Under the pieces are notes generated by a model. The model did not search any database. It was given only the letters and a program-made list of their open reading frames with translations, and was not told the origin of the DNA. From Sva-07 sp963715825 (GTDB lineage Bacteria; Actinomycetota; Acidimicrobiia; Acidimicrobiales; Ilumatobacteraceae), in NCBI GenBank assembly GCA_963715825.1, contig CAVQSI010000002.1, positions 248,001 through 312,000 on the forward strand: 64,000 nucleotides of DNA. The letters run 5' to 3'. Shown one piece after another: positions 52,013 to 62,087 of the stretch. Made by a program: the position numbers and the translations under genes. How positions within the stretch are numbered: the stretch's first letter is position 1; every line of letters starts with the position of its first letter.

Positions 52013-53127
52013 GCCCGGCGACGCCGCTCGCTGGGTTGCGGGTGATCGACATGTCCACGGTGCTCGCCGGGCCGAACTGCGCGCGGTACCTGGCCGACTT
52101 CGGCGCCGACGTGATCAAGGTCGAACGTCCGGGCGGCGACAGCCTGCGCAACATGGCGTGGCGCGATCCACGCGACGGCGAAGGTCTGTGGTGGAAGCTG
52201 GTCAACCGCAACAAGCGCACGGTGGTCCTCGACGTGAAGGACGCTGCCGATCTCGACGTGCTGTTGTCGCTCGTCGACGATGCGCACGTGCTGGTCGAGA
52301 ACTCGCGCCCGGGCACGATGGAACGGCTGGGCCTCGGACCCGACGTGCTGTTGGCACGCAACCCGGCGCTCGTGATCACGCGGGTGAGCGGCTTCGGACA
52401 GGACGGGCCCTACGCGTCACGGCCCGGATTCGCCACCATCGCCGAGGCGATGTCGGGACTCGCTGCGCTCAGCGGTGTCCCCGACGGCCAGCCGTTGCTC
52501 CCCCCGATCGCGCTGACCGACGAAGTGACCGGGCTCGCCGCCGCGTTCGCCACGATGGTGGCGTTGCACTCCGGCGTCGGACAGGTCGTCGACGCCAACC
52601 TGCTCGAGACCATGTTCCAGATGATGGGGCCGCTCGCATCGGTGTACGCGGTGCGCGGAGAGCAGCAGCCACGCCTCGGCGCCGGGCTTCCGTACACGGT
52701 GCCGCGGGGCACCTACCGGTGCGCCGACGACCGCTGGGTGGCGGTGTCGACGTCGAGCGATTCGGTGGCAGCCAGGGTGATGGAGGTGCTCGGCGTTGGC
52801 GCCGACGAACGGTTCACCACGTTCGCGGGGCGCACCGAGCATCGCGACGAACTCGAACAGGTGATGACGGACTGGTGCCTGGCTCGGACCCAGGCGGAGG
52901 TGATCGACGCGTTCACGGCGGCGGAAGCGGCGATCGGGCCCGTGTACGACATGGCCGACATCGCGACCGACCCGCACTACGCCGCGCGAGGAGCGATCGC
53001 CGAGGTGGACGGCACCCCGATGCAGGGCCTGATCGCCGGCCTGTCGGCGACGCCCGGCGAGCTGCGCTGGTCGGGACGACCGCTCGACGCCGACGGCGAT
53101 GAGATCCGCCGCTCCGGCTGGCGGTGA
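52009..53127 (+). CDS. CoA transferase, family III (CaiB/BaiF type)
   Basis: This 372-residue protein opens with LAGLRVIDMSTVLAGPNCAR, YLADFGADVIKVERPGGDS and WWKLVNRNKRTVVLDVK, hallmarks of the family. The catalytic Asp is expected in VVDANLLETMFQ. It moves CoA between carboxylic acids through a beta-aspartyl-CoA thioester intermediate. GTG start at 52009 overlaps the aminotransferase stop. The acyl substrate is unknown. Confidence 0.92.
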   Translation: MSPATPLAGLRVIDMSTVLAGPNCARYLADFGADVIKVERPGGDSLRNMAWRDPRDGEGLWWKLVNRNKRTVVLDVKDAADLDVLLSLVDDAHVLVENSRPGTMERLGLGPDVLLARNPALVITRVSGFGQDGPYASRPGFATIAEAMSGLAALSGVPDGQPLLPPIALTDEVTGLAAAFATMVALHSGVGQVVDANLLETMFQMMGPLASVYAVRGEQQPRLGAGLPYTVPRGTYRCADDRWVAVSTSSDSVAARVMEVLGVGADERFTTFAGRTEHRDELEQVMTDWCLARTQAEVIDAFTAAEAAIGPVYDMADIATDPHYAARGAIAEVDGTPMQGLIAGLSATPGELRWSGRPLDADGDEIRRSGWR

Positions 53128-53143
53128 CTGCCGCAGTCACCGC
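53121..53143 (+). terminator. Hairpin terminator after the CoA transferase
   Basis: GCGGTGACT and AGTCACCGC form a perfect 9-bp stem with loop GCCGC, starting inside the last codons and including the stop. No T-tract follows, as is common in high-GC actinobacteria. The converging tRNA-Leu gene lies 20 bp further. Confidence 0.6.
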
Positions 53144-53162
53144 TCGGTCGCCAAATCTCTCG

Positions 53163-53245
53163 TGCGCGAGGGGGGACTTGAACCCCCACGCCCTTTCGGA
53201 CACCAGCACCTGAAGCTGGCGCGTCTGCCATTCCGCCACTCGCGC
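53163..53245 (-). tRNA. tRNA-Leu (anticodon CAG)
   Basis: On the minus strand, acceptor GCGCGAG pairs with CTCGCGC. The anticodon loop is CTTCAGGTG, with anticodon CAG reading CUG. It has a long variable arm and T arm GGTTCAAGTCC. CCA is not encoded (ACGA follows), in contrast to the two tRNA-Ser genes. Confidence 0.95.
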
Positions 53246-53315
53246 AAGTGGAGCACGAACGTTAGCGCTCTCCTCGACGCTTGGCACGCGCGGCATTCCT
53301 CCCGTCGACACCCGC

Positions 53316-53421
53316 CGATGAGTCAACCGGTGCGCCGGCGCCCCGCTCGCTCATCGTCACGCGGTCCGACCCGTCCGCCGATGAGCGAAAGGGGCCGCAG
53401 ACGCCCCGCTTGCTCATCGCG
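53316..53421. repeat. Palindromic intergenic element, two copies (REP-like)
   Basis: Copies at about 53316-53356 and 53379-53421 lie 63 bp apart. The left arms are CGATGAGTCAACC (variant) and CGATGAGCGAAAG, the right arms TCGCTCATCG and TTGCTCATCGC. They lie between tRNA-Leu and fhaA. The remainder of 53246-53490 holds only the probable fhaA promoter. Confidence 0.82.
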
Positions 53422-53490
53422 ACCGGTGGGGTGGCGGGCTGGGGTCGACGGTGAGGGCAGGAACGGGGGCAGTAGTCTGGCGACCCACCT

Positions 53491-54153
53491 ATGGGATTGC
53501 AGTCACTGGAGCACCGTCTGGAGCGTATGGTCGATGGCGTGTTCTTTCGTCGCTCCAAGGGCTCGATCCGTCCCATCGAACTCGGCCGCCGTCTCGTGCG
53601 TGAGATGGACGACCAACGCTCGGTCGACGTCAAGGGTCGTCGCATCGTCCCCAACGACTTCACGGTGGTGCTGAGCGCCATCGATCACACCAGTTTCAAC
53701 GACATCGAAGACGCCCTCGTCGCCGAACTCACCGAAGCAGCGCGCGAGTACGCACGCGAGGAGGGCTACCACTTCATGGGGCCCGTCACGGTCCAACTCG
53801 CCGTCGACAACGGTCTTCGCACGGGCCGCTTCAACATCGTCAGCCAACTCAAGCAGGCCGCCACCGGTCCGGGCATGGGCTCGCTGGTGCTGCCGTCGGG
53901 CCAACGCGTCGACCTCGGTACCGCCACGGTCACCGTCGGACGACTGCCCGAGTGCACCATCTCGATCAACGACAGCAACATCAGCCGCAACCACGCCGAG
54001 GTCAAGGCGGGTCCGTCGGCATTCGTCGTCTTCGACCTCGGCTCCACGAACGGCACGATGGTCAACGGCGTCAAGATCGCCGGCGAGCAGCGCCTGCGCG
54101 ACGGCGACATCATCAGCTTCGGCTCCACCCACGTCCGGTTCGAGGCCTCTTGA
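53491..54153 (+). CDS. fhaA: FHA domain protein FhaA (DUF3662-FHA)
   Basis: This 220-residue protein has an N-terminal DUF3662 domain (MGLQSLEHRLERMVDGVFFR, GSIRPIELGRRLVREMDDQ) and a C-terminal FHA domain with VTVGRLPECTISINDSNISR and DLGSTNGTMVNG, the phosphothreonine-binding loops. In actinobacteria FhaA binds phosphorylated MviN/MurJ-like and PknB targets to control peptidoglycan synthesis. It is shorter than the mycobacterial protein because the long central linker is missing. It is the first gene of the kinase operon. Confidence 0.93.
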   Translation: MGLQSLEHRLERMVDGVFFRRSKGSIRPIELGRRLVREMDDQRSVDVKGRRIVPNDFTVVLSAIDHTSFNDIEDALVAELTEAAREYAREEGYHFMGPVTVQLAVDNGLRTGRFNIVSQLKQAATGPGMGSLVLPSGQRVDLGTATVTVGRLPECTISINDSNISRNHAEVKAGPSAFVVFDLGSTNGTMVNGVKIAGEQRLRDGDIISFGSTHVRFEAS

Positions 54154-54198
54154 CCGACCGGAGCACCAGATCCTGCGTGCTGCCATGACTGCGCTGCC

Positions 54199-54756
54199 AT
54201 GACCGACCAAGTCCTCACCATCTTGAAGTTCGTTCTCCTCGGGCTGCTGTACCTGTTCTTCGCCCGCGTCCTGTGGGCGGTGTGGAGCGAGGTCCGCACC
54301 CCGAGCCGACGACCGATGATCGGTGCGCCGCGTCAGGCCACGCCCAACGCCGCGCCGGGCCAGACCACACCGATGGGTCGACCCGCAGCCGCCACCGCAC
54401 CGATGGCGCAGCCGCCGGCACCGAAAACGTCGAAACAGTCGAAACGCAGTTCGAAGCAACGCGGCCGAGCGACCCGCCTGGTGATGCTCGAGCCCCGCAC
54501 GCGTCGCGGCGTCACCATCGCGCTGGGCGGCGACATCGTGCTGGGGCGCGACGCGACCTGCGCGATCTCGATCGACGACGACGCCTACATCTCCCAGCGC
54601 CACGTCCGCTTCTACGACTACGAGGGCCAGCCGATGGTGGAGGATCTCGGCTCGACCAACGGCACGTTCCACAACGGGTCCAAGCTCGTGGGAGCACGCC
54701 TGCTCCACCCGGGCGACCGCGTCCAGGCCGGCACGACCGTGATCGAGGCCCAATGA
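54199..54756 (+). CDS. fhaB: FHA domain membrane protein FhaB
   Basis: This 185-residue protein has one N-terminal helix (LTILKFVLLGLLYLFFARVL), a Pro/Thr/Ala linker, then an FHA domain with GGDIVLGRDATCAISIDDD, ISQRHVRFYDYEG and EDLGSTNGTFHNG. In related bacteria FhaB bridges PknB and the cell-wall synthase RodA/PbpA. It starts at the ATG 54199, 45 bp after fhaA. Confidence 0.93.
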   Translation: MTDQVLTILKFVLLGLLYLFFARVLWAVWSEVRTPSRRPMIGAPRQATPNAAPGQTTPMGRPAAATAPMAQPPAPKTSKQSKRSSKQRGRATRLVMLEPRTRRGVTIALGGDIVLGRDATCAISIDDDAYISQRHVRFYDYEGQPMVEDLGSTNGTFHNGSKLVGARLLHPGDRVQAGTTVIEAQ

Positions 54757-54796
54757 CCGTCGCATCCGAGACAGCGCACGCGACAGTGACGATCTG

Positions 54797-56188
54797 ATGG
54801 CCGAACTGCGCGTCGGCGCCTCCACCCACACCGGCCAGATCCGTGCCGAGAACGAGGACAACCTCCTCGTCACCGACCGCGTGTTCGTCGTTGCCGATGG
54901 CATGGGCGGGCACGAGGCGGGCGAGGTCGCCAGCCAGATCGCCGTCGAACGCATCGGTGAGCTCCTCGCCGGTGAGACCCCACCGCAAGCACCTGAGGTC
55001 GTCGAGGCGATCCGGGTTGCGAACGGCGACATCTTCCGCGCCGCCATCGCCAACCCCGGCCAGCAGGGCATGGGCACCACCATCACGGCGATCGCCGTGA
55101 TCTCCGATCCGTTCGCCGGTCGTGCCGAGCCGAACATCGACGACAACGACGGCGAGATCACACCGGTCGTGCCGGCCGAACCCAGCGAGGCACTCGTGCT
55201 GGCCAACGTCGGCGACTCGCGCACCTACCTGTTCCGCCACGGCCGTCTGCGGCGGGTCACCGTCGACCACAGCTACGTCCAGGAGCTGGTCGCCACCGGC
55301 CACATCTCCGAAGACGAGGCCCGCGATCATCCCCGCCGCAACATCATCACGCGCGCCCTGGGCATCGAGCCCGAGGTTCGCGTCGACTGGTGGACGCTGC
55401 CGCTGATCCGCGGCGACCGGTTCGTGCTGTGCAGCGACGGACTCGTCGACGAGGTCGACGACGTCGACATCGCCTCCACGCTCACCATCGAACCCGACCC
55501 GCAGGTCGCCGCCGACCGCTTGGTGGAGAAGGCCAACGAGGCCGGTGGCCGCGACAACATCACCGTGGTCGTCGTCGACGTCCTCGACGGCGACGACCCG
55601 CCGGACCCGACCCAGGAACTCGATCTCGTCCCGGTCTGGGCCGAGGCCGGGACCGACCCGACCCCGGCGGGCACGCTCGAGCTCGACCCCGACGCCGCGT
55701 CGTCCGACGGCGAGGTCGCCGCGGCACCTGCGGCCGCGTCCGACAGTCCTGTCGCACCTCGACGGCGCAGCACGTTGGCGCGGCTCGCAATCGGCTTCGG
55801 CGTCGCCGCCGTGGTGGTCGTGGTGTTCGTCGTGTTCTCGGCGTGGGCTCGAACCGGCTGGTTCGTCGCCTTCGACGAGCAGGATCAGGCGGTGATCTAC
55901 CAGGGCCGCCCTGGCGGGGTGCTGTGGATCGAACCCACCGCTGACGCGATCGGACCCGAACGCGCCGAGTTCGACCCCGAGGTCGCGAACGCGATCGAGA
56001 CCGAGCCGCGTTTCGACAGCTTCGAAGACGCCGTCCAGTTCATCAACGCGGGGACGACCACCACGACGACCACGACCACCACGACGACGACGACCACCAC
56101 GACCGTGCCGCCCTCGACGACCGTTGCCGAGGCAACGACGCCCGGGGCCGCCGTGCCGGGCGGCGTGACCACCACCAGCGGACCGTGA
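54797..56188 (+). CDS. pstP: PP2C-type serine/threonine phosphatase PstP
   Basis: This 463-residue protein has an N-terminal PP2C domain with metal motifs RAENEDNLLV, VADGMGGHEAGEVAS, ANVGDSRTYLFR, VLCSDGLVDEV and AGGRDNITVVVVD. A helix at about residue 335-355 follows, then an extracytoplasmic part of about 105 residues ending in a run of about 15 Thr. It reverses PknB phosphorylation. The stop overlaps the rodA start by 4 bp. Confidence 0.95.
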   Translation: MAELRVGASTHTGQIRAENEDNLLVTDRVFVVADGMGGHEAGEVASQIAVERIGELLAGETPPQAPEVVEAIRVANGDIFRAAIANPGQQGMGTTITAIAVISDPFAGRAEPNIDDNDGEITPVVPAEPSEALVLANVGDSRTYLFRHGRLRRVTVDHSYVQELVATGHISEDEARDHPRRNIITRALGIEPEVRVDWWTLPLIRGDRFVLCSDGLVDEVDDVDIASTLTIEPDPQVAADRLVEKANEAGGRDNITVVVVDVLDGDDPPDPTQELDLVPVWAEAGTDPTPAGTLELDPDAASSDGEVAAAPAAASDSPVAPRRRSTLARLAIGFGVAAVVVVVFVVFSAWARTGWFVAFDEQDQAVIYQGRPGGVLWIEPTADAIGPERAEFDPEVANAIETEPRFDSFEDAVQFINAGTTTTTTTTTTTTTTTTTVPPSTTVAEATTPGAAVPGGVTTTSGP

Positions 56189-57621
56189 CCGACACCGCGG
56201 CACCCACGTGGTACGTCGAGGACGACGGCATCGTCGAGCGCCCTGACTCGCCGCTCGCTCGGAGCCGACGCACCACCGAGCTGACGCTCGTGATCATGGC
56301 GGCGCTGATCACCGGCGCGGCGTACACGGTCACGGCACTCGGCACCAACGCCGAGATCCCGCCGGGCATCGTGGTCTTCGTCGCGATCCTGCTCGGTCTG
56401 CTGCTGTGCGCCCACATCGTCGTGCGCCTGGTCGCCCGCGGCGCCGACGGCACACTGCTGCCGCTGGCCGCGCTCCTGCACGGCATCGGGTTCGTGATGA
56501 TCGCCCGCCTCGACGACGAGCTCGCCGGGCTGCAGGCGACGTGGAGTCTCGTCGCGATCGTGGCCTTCGTCGCGACGTTGCTCGTCGTGCAACGTGCGAG
56601 CGACCTCGCCCGATACAGCTGGCTGTTCTTCTTCGCCGGTGCGTTCCTCCTGCTGCTGCCACTCGTGCCGGGGCTCGGCGTCAACATCAACGGTGCACGC
56701 ATCTGGGTGAGCCTCGGGCCGATCAACTTCCAGCCGGGCGAGTTCGCCAAGGTGTTCCTGGCGATCTTCTTCGCGTCGTATCTCGCCGACCGTCGTGAGC
56801 TGATCGCCGCGTCGACGTGGAAGGTCGGGCCGCTGCGCCTCCCCGAACCGCGCTACATCGCACCGATCCTGATGGCGTGGGGATTCGCCGTCGTCGTGAT
56901 GGTCTTCCAGCGCGACCTCGGCTCGTCGCTGCTCTTCTTCACCCTCTTCGTGGTGATGATGTGGGTCGCCACCGAGCGGATCGGCTACCTGTTGATCGGT
57001 GTCGTCATGTTCGTCGGCGCCGCGTACTTCTCGTGGACGCAGTTCGGCCACGTCCAGACCCGCGTCGACATCTGGCTCGACCCGTGGGCCGATCCGCTCG
57101 ACAGCGGCTACCAGATCATCCAGTCGCTCTACGGCCTCGCCGACGGTGGCCTGACCGGCACCGGTCTCGGACGCGGCAACCCGGGCCAGGTGCCCGAAGC
57201 GCAGAACGACTTCATCTTCTCCGCGATCGGCGAGGAGTGGGGGTTGATCGGCGCGTCGGCGGTGCTGATGGCGTTCGTGCTGATCGTCGGCGCCGGTCTG
57301 CGGATCGCCCTGCGCACCGACCGCACGTTCGAGAAACTGCTCGCTGTCGGCCTCACCACCATCGTGGGCGTCCAGGGGTTCATCATCATCGGCGGCGTCA
57401 TCAAGGTGGTGCCGCTCACCGGCATCACCCTGCCGTTCGTGAGCTACGGCGGATCGTCGCTCGTCGCCAACTACGTCCTGCTCGCACTCTTGATCCGGCT
57501 GTCGGACTCGTCGGCCCGTCGGCTCGGCGAGCTTCCCGACGACCCCACACCGTCGGAGCGGTGGACGGCGTGGCGCCTCGGTCGCCGCCTGCGCCGCGAC
57601 GAACGCCGGGCGGCGGCATGA
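56185..57621 (+). CDS. rodA: RodA/FtsW-family peptidoglycan glycosyltransferase (SEDS)
   Basis: This 478-residue protein has about ten to eleven helices. SEDS signatures include NGARIWVSLGPINFQPGEFA, VFQRDLGSSLLFF and FVSYGGSSLVANYVLLALL. It polymerises lipid II glycan strands together with the transpeptidase PbpA encoded next. GTG start overlaps pstP. Operon position argues for RodA (elongation), not FtsW. Confidence 0.94.
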   Translation: MTDTAAPTWYVEDDGIVERPDSPLARSRRTTELTLVIMAALITGAAYTVTALGTNAEIPPGIVVFVAILLGLLLCAHIVVRLVARGADGTLLPLAALLHGIGFVMIARLDDELAGLQATWSLVAIVAFVATLLVVQRASDLARYSWLFFFAGAFLLLLPLVPGLGVNINGARIWVSLGPINFQPGEFAKVFLAIFFASYLADRRELIAASTWKVGPLRLPEPRYIAPILMAWGFAVVVMVFQRDLGSSLLFFTLFVVMMWVATERIGYLLIGVVMFVGAAYFSWTQFGHVQTRVDIWLDPWADPLDSGYQIIQSLYGLADGGLTGTGLGRGNPGQVPEAQNDFIFSAIGEEWGLIGASAVLMAFVLIVGAGLRIALRTDRTFEKLLAVGLTTIVGVQGFIIIGGVIKVVPLTGITLPFVSYGGSSLVANYVLLALLIRLSDSSARRLGELPDDPTPSERWTAWRLGRRLRRDERRAAA

Positions 57622-59142
57622 ACCGCCAGATCCGCCAACTCGCGCTCGGCCTGATGGCCCTGTACGTCGTGCTGTTCGTGGCGCTGAACTACTGGCAGGT
57701 CGGCCGCAAGCCCGAACTCGATGCACGCTTCGACAACACCCGCCAGGTGCTGCGCGAGTTCAACAAACCGCGCGGCCCGATCGTGACCAGCGACGGCATC
57801 GTCGCGGCGGTCTCGTTTCCCGACGCGGCCGGGCGAGCCCTACGACTTCCGCCGCGAGTACCCGACGGGCGACCTGCTCGCCGACATCACCGGCTACTAC
57901 ACGTTCGCGTTCGGCTCGACGCAGGTCGAGCGGATGTACGGCGACGTGCTCACCGGATCGACCACCGAACAGCAGGTCCGCGGGCTCGGCGATCTGCTGA
58001 CCGGCGGCACCGGTTCGACCGGAACCGTCGAGCTCGCCGTGCGTCACGACGCCCAGGGCGCTGCCAAGTTCCTGCTCGGCGGACAGACCGGCTCGGTCAC
58101 CGTGATCGAACCGAAGACGGGCGCGATCCGAGCGATGTACAGCAACCCGACATTCGATCCGAACACGTTCGTCAACGCCGACTTCGACATCGCCCAGGAC
58201 GTCATCACCGAACTCCAGAACGCGCCGGGCAACCCGCTGCTCGCCCAGGCGTACCAGGAGCGGTACATGCCCGGCTCGACGTTCAAGGTGATCACCACCG
58301 GCATCGCCCTCGAGAACGGGTTCGCCACGCTCGACAGCCAGTTCGCGAACGAACGCGAGTGGGTGCCGCCGCAGACCAACGACCCGATCCAGAACTACAA
58401 CGGCAGCCTCTGCGGCGGCGACCTGGCGACGGTGTTCGCCCGCAGCTGCAACATCCCGTTCGCACAGCTGGCCACGTTCCTCGGGCCCGAGGCGATGGTC
58501 GCCGGCACCGAAGCGTGGGGCATCGGTGAGCCGTTGCCGATCGACCTGCCCCGCCCGGCCGCGAGCACCTTCGGCAACACCGAGAACCTCGCCGAGGAGC
58601 TTCCGCTGCTGGCGATCCGCGGGTTCGGCCAGAGCGAGGTGCAGATGGTGCCGTTGCACATGGCGATGGTGGCCGCCACCGTCGCCAACGGCGGCCGGAT
58701 GATGACCCCCTACGCCGTCGAGGCCACCTACGACCAGGCGGGTCGCGTGCTCGACGAGACGACACCGTCGGTGTGGAAGACCCCGATCTCGCCGGCGACC
58801 GCCGAGATCGAACGCCAGCTGATGATCGGGGTGGCCGAACGCGGCACCGCAAGCTGCTGCATCGCGTTGAACGGCGGCATCCCGGTGGCCGCCAAGACCG
58901 GCACCGCCGAGCTCGGCGACCCGACGAATCCCGATCTGTCCCACGCCTGGATCGTGGCGTTCGCGCCCGCCGACGACCCGCAGTACGCGGTGTCGGTCGT
59001 GCTCACCAACGTCGAATCCACCGCCGACGTCGCAGCAACCGGCGGCCGGCTCGCCGGGCCGATCGCCAAGGGGATGCTCGACTTCCTGCTGACCGGACCA
59101 GGCGCCCAGCCGGTCGCTCCCGCCCCGGAGGCCGGCGGATGA
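57618..59142 (+). CDS. pbpA: Penicillin-binding protein PbpA, class B transpeptidase (frameshifted near 57,832)
   Basis: The N-terminal helix is LALGLMALYVVLFVALNYWQ. The frame runs to DAAG, where one base too many or too few breaks it, then resumes as EPYDFRREYPTGDLLADITG. The transpeptidase core has SxxK in PGSTFKVITTGIAL, SxN in FARSCNIPFAQL and KTGT in VAAKTGTAELGD. Joined length is about 507 residues. The start overlaps the rodA stop (ATGA). The gene is expected to be essential, so the shift is probably an error. Confidence 0.9.
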
Positions 59143-59260
59143 TCGCCATCGGGCAGCGGCCTCGCCACGCCAGCGGCGACGGGCTGCAGCTTCCGCACGG
59201 TGGCCAGTCGGTAACCTTGCACAGCGCTGCGAACCGACGTGGCGGCGGAGAGAGCACACA

Positions 59261-61393
59261 GTGACGAACAACGGTCAGGCGACGGTCATCAACGACCGGT
59301 ACGAGATCCACAAGCGGATCGGACGCGGCGGCATGGCCGACGTGTTCTCCGCGCGCGATCTCCTGCTCGATCGCCAGGTCGCCGTCAAGGTGCTGTTCCC
59401 CGAGTTCGCCACCGACGCCAACTTCGTCGAGCGATTCCGTCGCGAGGCACAGTCGGCGGCCAGCCTGTCGCACCCCAACATCGTCAACGTCTACGACTGG
59501 GGCAAGTACGAGGGCACCTACTTCATCGTGATGGAGGAGGTGCAAGGTCGCACGCTCGCCGAGATCCTGTCGACCAACAAGCAGCTCACCTCGAAGCAGG
59601 CCGCCGAGATCGCCAGCGAGGTGGCCGCTGCACTCGGGTTCGCCCACGACAACCACGTCGCGCACCGCGACATCAAGCCGGCGAACATCCTGATCGGCTC
59701 GAACGGTCAGGTGAAGGTCGCCGACTTCGGCATCGCCCGTGCGCTGAACGCGCCCACCGAGTCGAACCTCACCCAGGTCGGCTCCGTGATGGGGACCGCC
59801 ACCTACTTCTCGCCCGAGCAGGCGCAGGGTGCGCAACCCGATCCACGCAGCGACCTGTACTCGCTCGGCATCGTGATGTACGAGATGGTGGCCGGTCGGC
59901 CGCCGTTCACCGGCGAGAACCCGGTGAGCATCGCCTACAAGCAGGTGCACGACGCGCCGCAGCCGCTCGTGCAGATCGTCGCCGACGTCCCGCGCTCGTT
60001 CGAGGCGATCGTCGCCAAGCTGCTCGCCAAGGATCCGAAACTCCGCTATCCGAGCGCTGCGGCGCTGCGCGACGACCTGCGTCGCTTCCGCAACGACGAG
60101 CCCGTCCAGGCGCTCGCCGCGGCGCAGGGCGCCCAGAACCGCACCGCCGAGGCGGCCGCAGCCGCCGCCCTTGCCGCCGGGATGAGCGGCGCCACCACCG
60201 TCAACCCGACCACCGCGCCCACCGGCATGATTCCCGCCGGCGTCCCGCGGTCCACGAACGTGCCCTCGACCGGGATGATGGAAGCGGGCTACCCGACCGG
60301 CGCGTCCGCGGACGCGATGTACTACGACACCAACGGGTCGCGAACGGGCTGGTACGCGCTCGGCGCGTTCGTCGCGCTGATCCTGCTCGTCATCGGTGGT
60401 GTGCTGCTGTTCCAGGCACTCAGCGGCGACGACGGCGGCGAGGAGGCCGAGCAGTTCGTCCTCGATGACTACACGAACCGCCCGTTGACCGAGGTCACCA
60501 CCGATCTCACCGCCAAGGGCATCGCGTTCACCACGATCGCTGAGGAGAACAATCTCGTCCCGTTCGGCTTCGTCATCCGCACCGACCCGGTCGCGGGCAC
60601 CCTGATTCTGCAGGACCAGGTCGTCGAGGTCTTCTACAACCCCGATCCGCAACTGGTGCCGATCCCGAACGTCGTCGGGCTGTCGTCGGCCGATGCCCAG
60701 ACCAGGCTCGCCGCGGACGGATTCGTGGTCGGCGAACTCACCACCGTCGAACGCGACGACATCGCTCAGGACACCGTCGTGAGCAGCGACCCCCCACCGG
60801 AGACGCAAGCGCTGCAGGGCTCGACGGTGAACCTCGTCGTGTCGGCTCCGCCGTCCAGCGTGCAGGTGCCCGGCGAGGTGATCGGCATGAGCGAGATCGA
60901 AGCCCGCAGCGTGCTCAGCTCTGCGCCCTACGAGTTCGTGGTCACCACCGACGTCCGGTCGAGTCCCACCGTTGCCGAGAACACCGTGATGGAGATCCGA
61001 CCCGGGCCGGGTGAACTCGTCGAGATCGGCAGCGACGTGCTGATCATCGTGTCGAGCGGCCCCGAGGACGTCCGCGTGCCCGTGGTCGTCGGCCGCACCG
61101 AGGCGCAGGCACGCAACACGCTCACCGAGATCGGCCTGATCCCCGTCGTCAGCTACCAGGACGGCAACTTCGGGGCCGCCGAGGACGGCCGTGTCATCTC
61201 CCAGAGCCTGCCGGTGGGCTCGCGGGTCCCGCCGGGCACCGAGATCACCGTGGTGGTTGCCCGCAACACCGCCCCGCCGTCGACGACCATCCCGCCGACC
61301 ACCACCACCACGCTGCCGCCGACCACCACCACGACGCCACCGCCGCCCACCACGACGACGCCCCCGCCGCCGCCGACCACCACGGTCCCCTGA
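59261..61393 (+). CDS. pknB: Serine/threonine protein kinase PknB with PASTA domains
   Basis: This 710-residue kinase has glycine loop GRGGMADVFSAR, Lys in VAVKVLFPEF, HRDIKPANILIG, VADFGIAR and the activation segment VMGTATYFSPEQAQG. One helix lies at about 362-385. Four PASTA repeats follow at about 395-670 (for example NVVGLSSADAQTRLAADGF and PVVVGRTEAQARNTLTEIGL), then a Thr/Pro tail of about 40 residues. It senses muropeptides or lipid II and phosphorylates growth proteins. The GTG start follows GGCGGAGAGAG. Confidence 0.96.
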   Translation: MTNNGQATVINDRYEIHKRIGRGGMADVFSARDLLLDRQVAVKVLFPEFATDANFVERFRREAQSAASLSHPNIVNVYDWGKYEGTYFIVMEEVQGRTLAEILSTNKQLTSKQAAEIASEVAAALGFAHDNHVAHRDIKPANILIGSNGQVKVADFGIARALNAPTESNLTQVGSVMGTATYFSPEQAQGAQPDPRSDLYSLGIVMYEMVAGRPPFTGENPVSIAYKQVHDAPQPLVQIVADVPRSFEAIVAKLLAKDPKLRYPSAAALRDDLRRFRNDEPVQALAAAQGAQNRTAEAAAAAALAAGMSGATTVNPTTAPTGMIPAGVPRSTNVPSTGMMEAGYPTGASADAMYYDTNGSRTGWYALGAFVALILLVIGGVLLFQALSGDDGGEEAEQFVLDDYTNRPLTEVTTDLTAKGIAFTTIAEENNLVPFGFVIRTDPVAGTLILQDQVVEVFYNPDPQLVPIPNVVGLSSADAQTRLAADGFVVGELTTVERDDIAQDTVVSSDPPPETQALQGSTVNLVVSAPPSSVQVPGEVIGMSEIEARSVLSSAPYEFVVTTDVRSSPTVAENTVMEIRPGPGELVEIGSDVLIIVSSGPEDVRVPVVVGRTEAQARNTLTEIGLIPVVSYQDGNFGAAEDGRVISQSLPVGSRVPPGTEITVVVARNTAPPSTTIPPTTTTTLPPTTTTTPPPPTTTTPPPPPTTTVP

Positions 61394-61406
61394 CCGGACC
61401 CTCGAC

Positions 61407-61994
61407 TCAGTCGACGCGCGACAGGAACGTGCGCAGCAGGTCGTGACCGTGCCCGGTCAGGATGCTCTCGGGGTGGAACTGCACTCCCTCGACCTCGAGC
61501 GTGCGGTGCCGGACACCCATCACCACACCGTCGGCGCTGCGGGCGGTGACGACCAGGTCGTCGGGGATGCTGTCGGGGGCCAGCGTCAGCGAGTGGTACC
61601 GCGTGGCGGTGAGCGGCGACGGGAGCCCGGCGAAGACCCCGGCGCCCTCGTGCAGGATCGGTGACGTCTTGCCGTGCATCAACTCCGGTGCCCCGACCAC
61701 GTCGGCGCCGTAGACATGCCCGATCGCCTGGTGGCCGAGGCACACACCGAACACGGGCGTGGCCGTCGCAGCGAACGCGCCGATGGCGTCGCAGATGATG
61801 CCGCTCGTCTCGGGTCGGCCGGGGCCGGGTGACAGCAGCACGGCGTCGGGCGCGAGAGCGACTGCTTCGTCGACACTGAGTTGGTCGTTGCGCACCACGA
61901 CCGGGTCGGCGCCGAGCTCACCGAGGTACTGCACGAGGTTGTACACGAAGCTGTCGTAGCTGTCGATCACCAGGACACGGGGAGCGGAAGGCAC
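61407..61994 (-). CDS. trpG: Class I glutamine amidotransferase, anthranilate/aminodeoxychorismate synthase component II
   Basis: This 195-residue protein starts PSAPRVLVIDSYDSFVYNLV. It has LLSPGPGRPETSG, the nucleophile Cys in VFGVCLGHQAIGHVYGA, and His-Glu in VEGVQFHPESILT. It supplies ammonia from glutamine to TrpE or PabB. The start is taken as GTG at 61992-61994; the frame is open further upstream but not conserved. It converges on pknB, 13 bp apart, and is divergent from crgA. This trpG-crgA-pknB neighbourhood is standard in actinobacteria. Confidence 0.92.
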   Translation of the reverse strand: MPSAPRVLVIDSYDSFVYNLVQYLGELGADPVVVRNDQLSVDEAVALAPDAVLLSPGPGRPETSGIICDAIGAFAATATPVFGVCLGHQAIGHVYGADVVGAPELMHGKTSPILHEGAGVFAGLPSPLTATRYHSLTLAPDSIPDDLVVTARSADGVVMGVRHRTLEVEGVQFHPESILTGHGHDLLRTFLSRVD

Positions 61995-62087
61995 CGTCAA
62001 AGTATGGAGGCCAGGGACGGAGGATCGCGCGCCCCGGCACCCGCCCGTGAATGCAGTGTTGCCCGAATCACGTATGCTCATTGCCGC

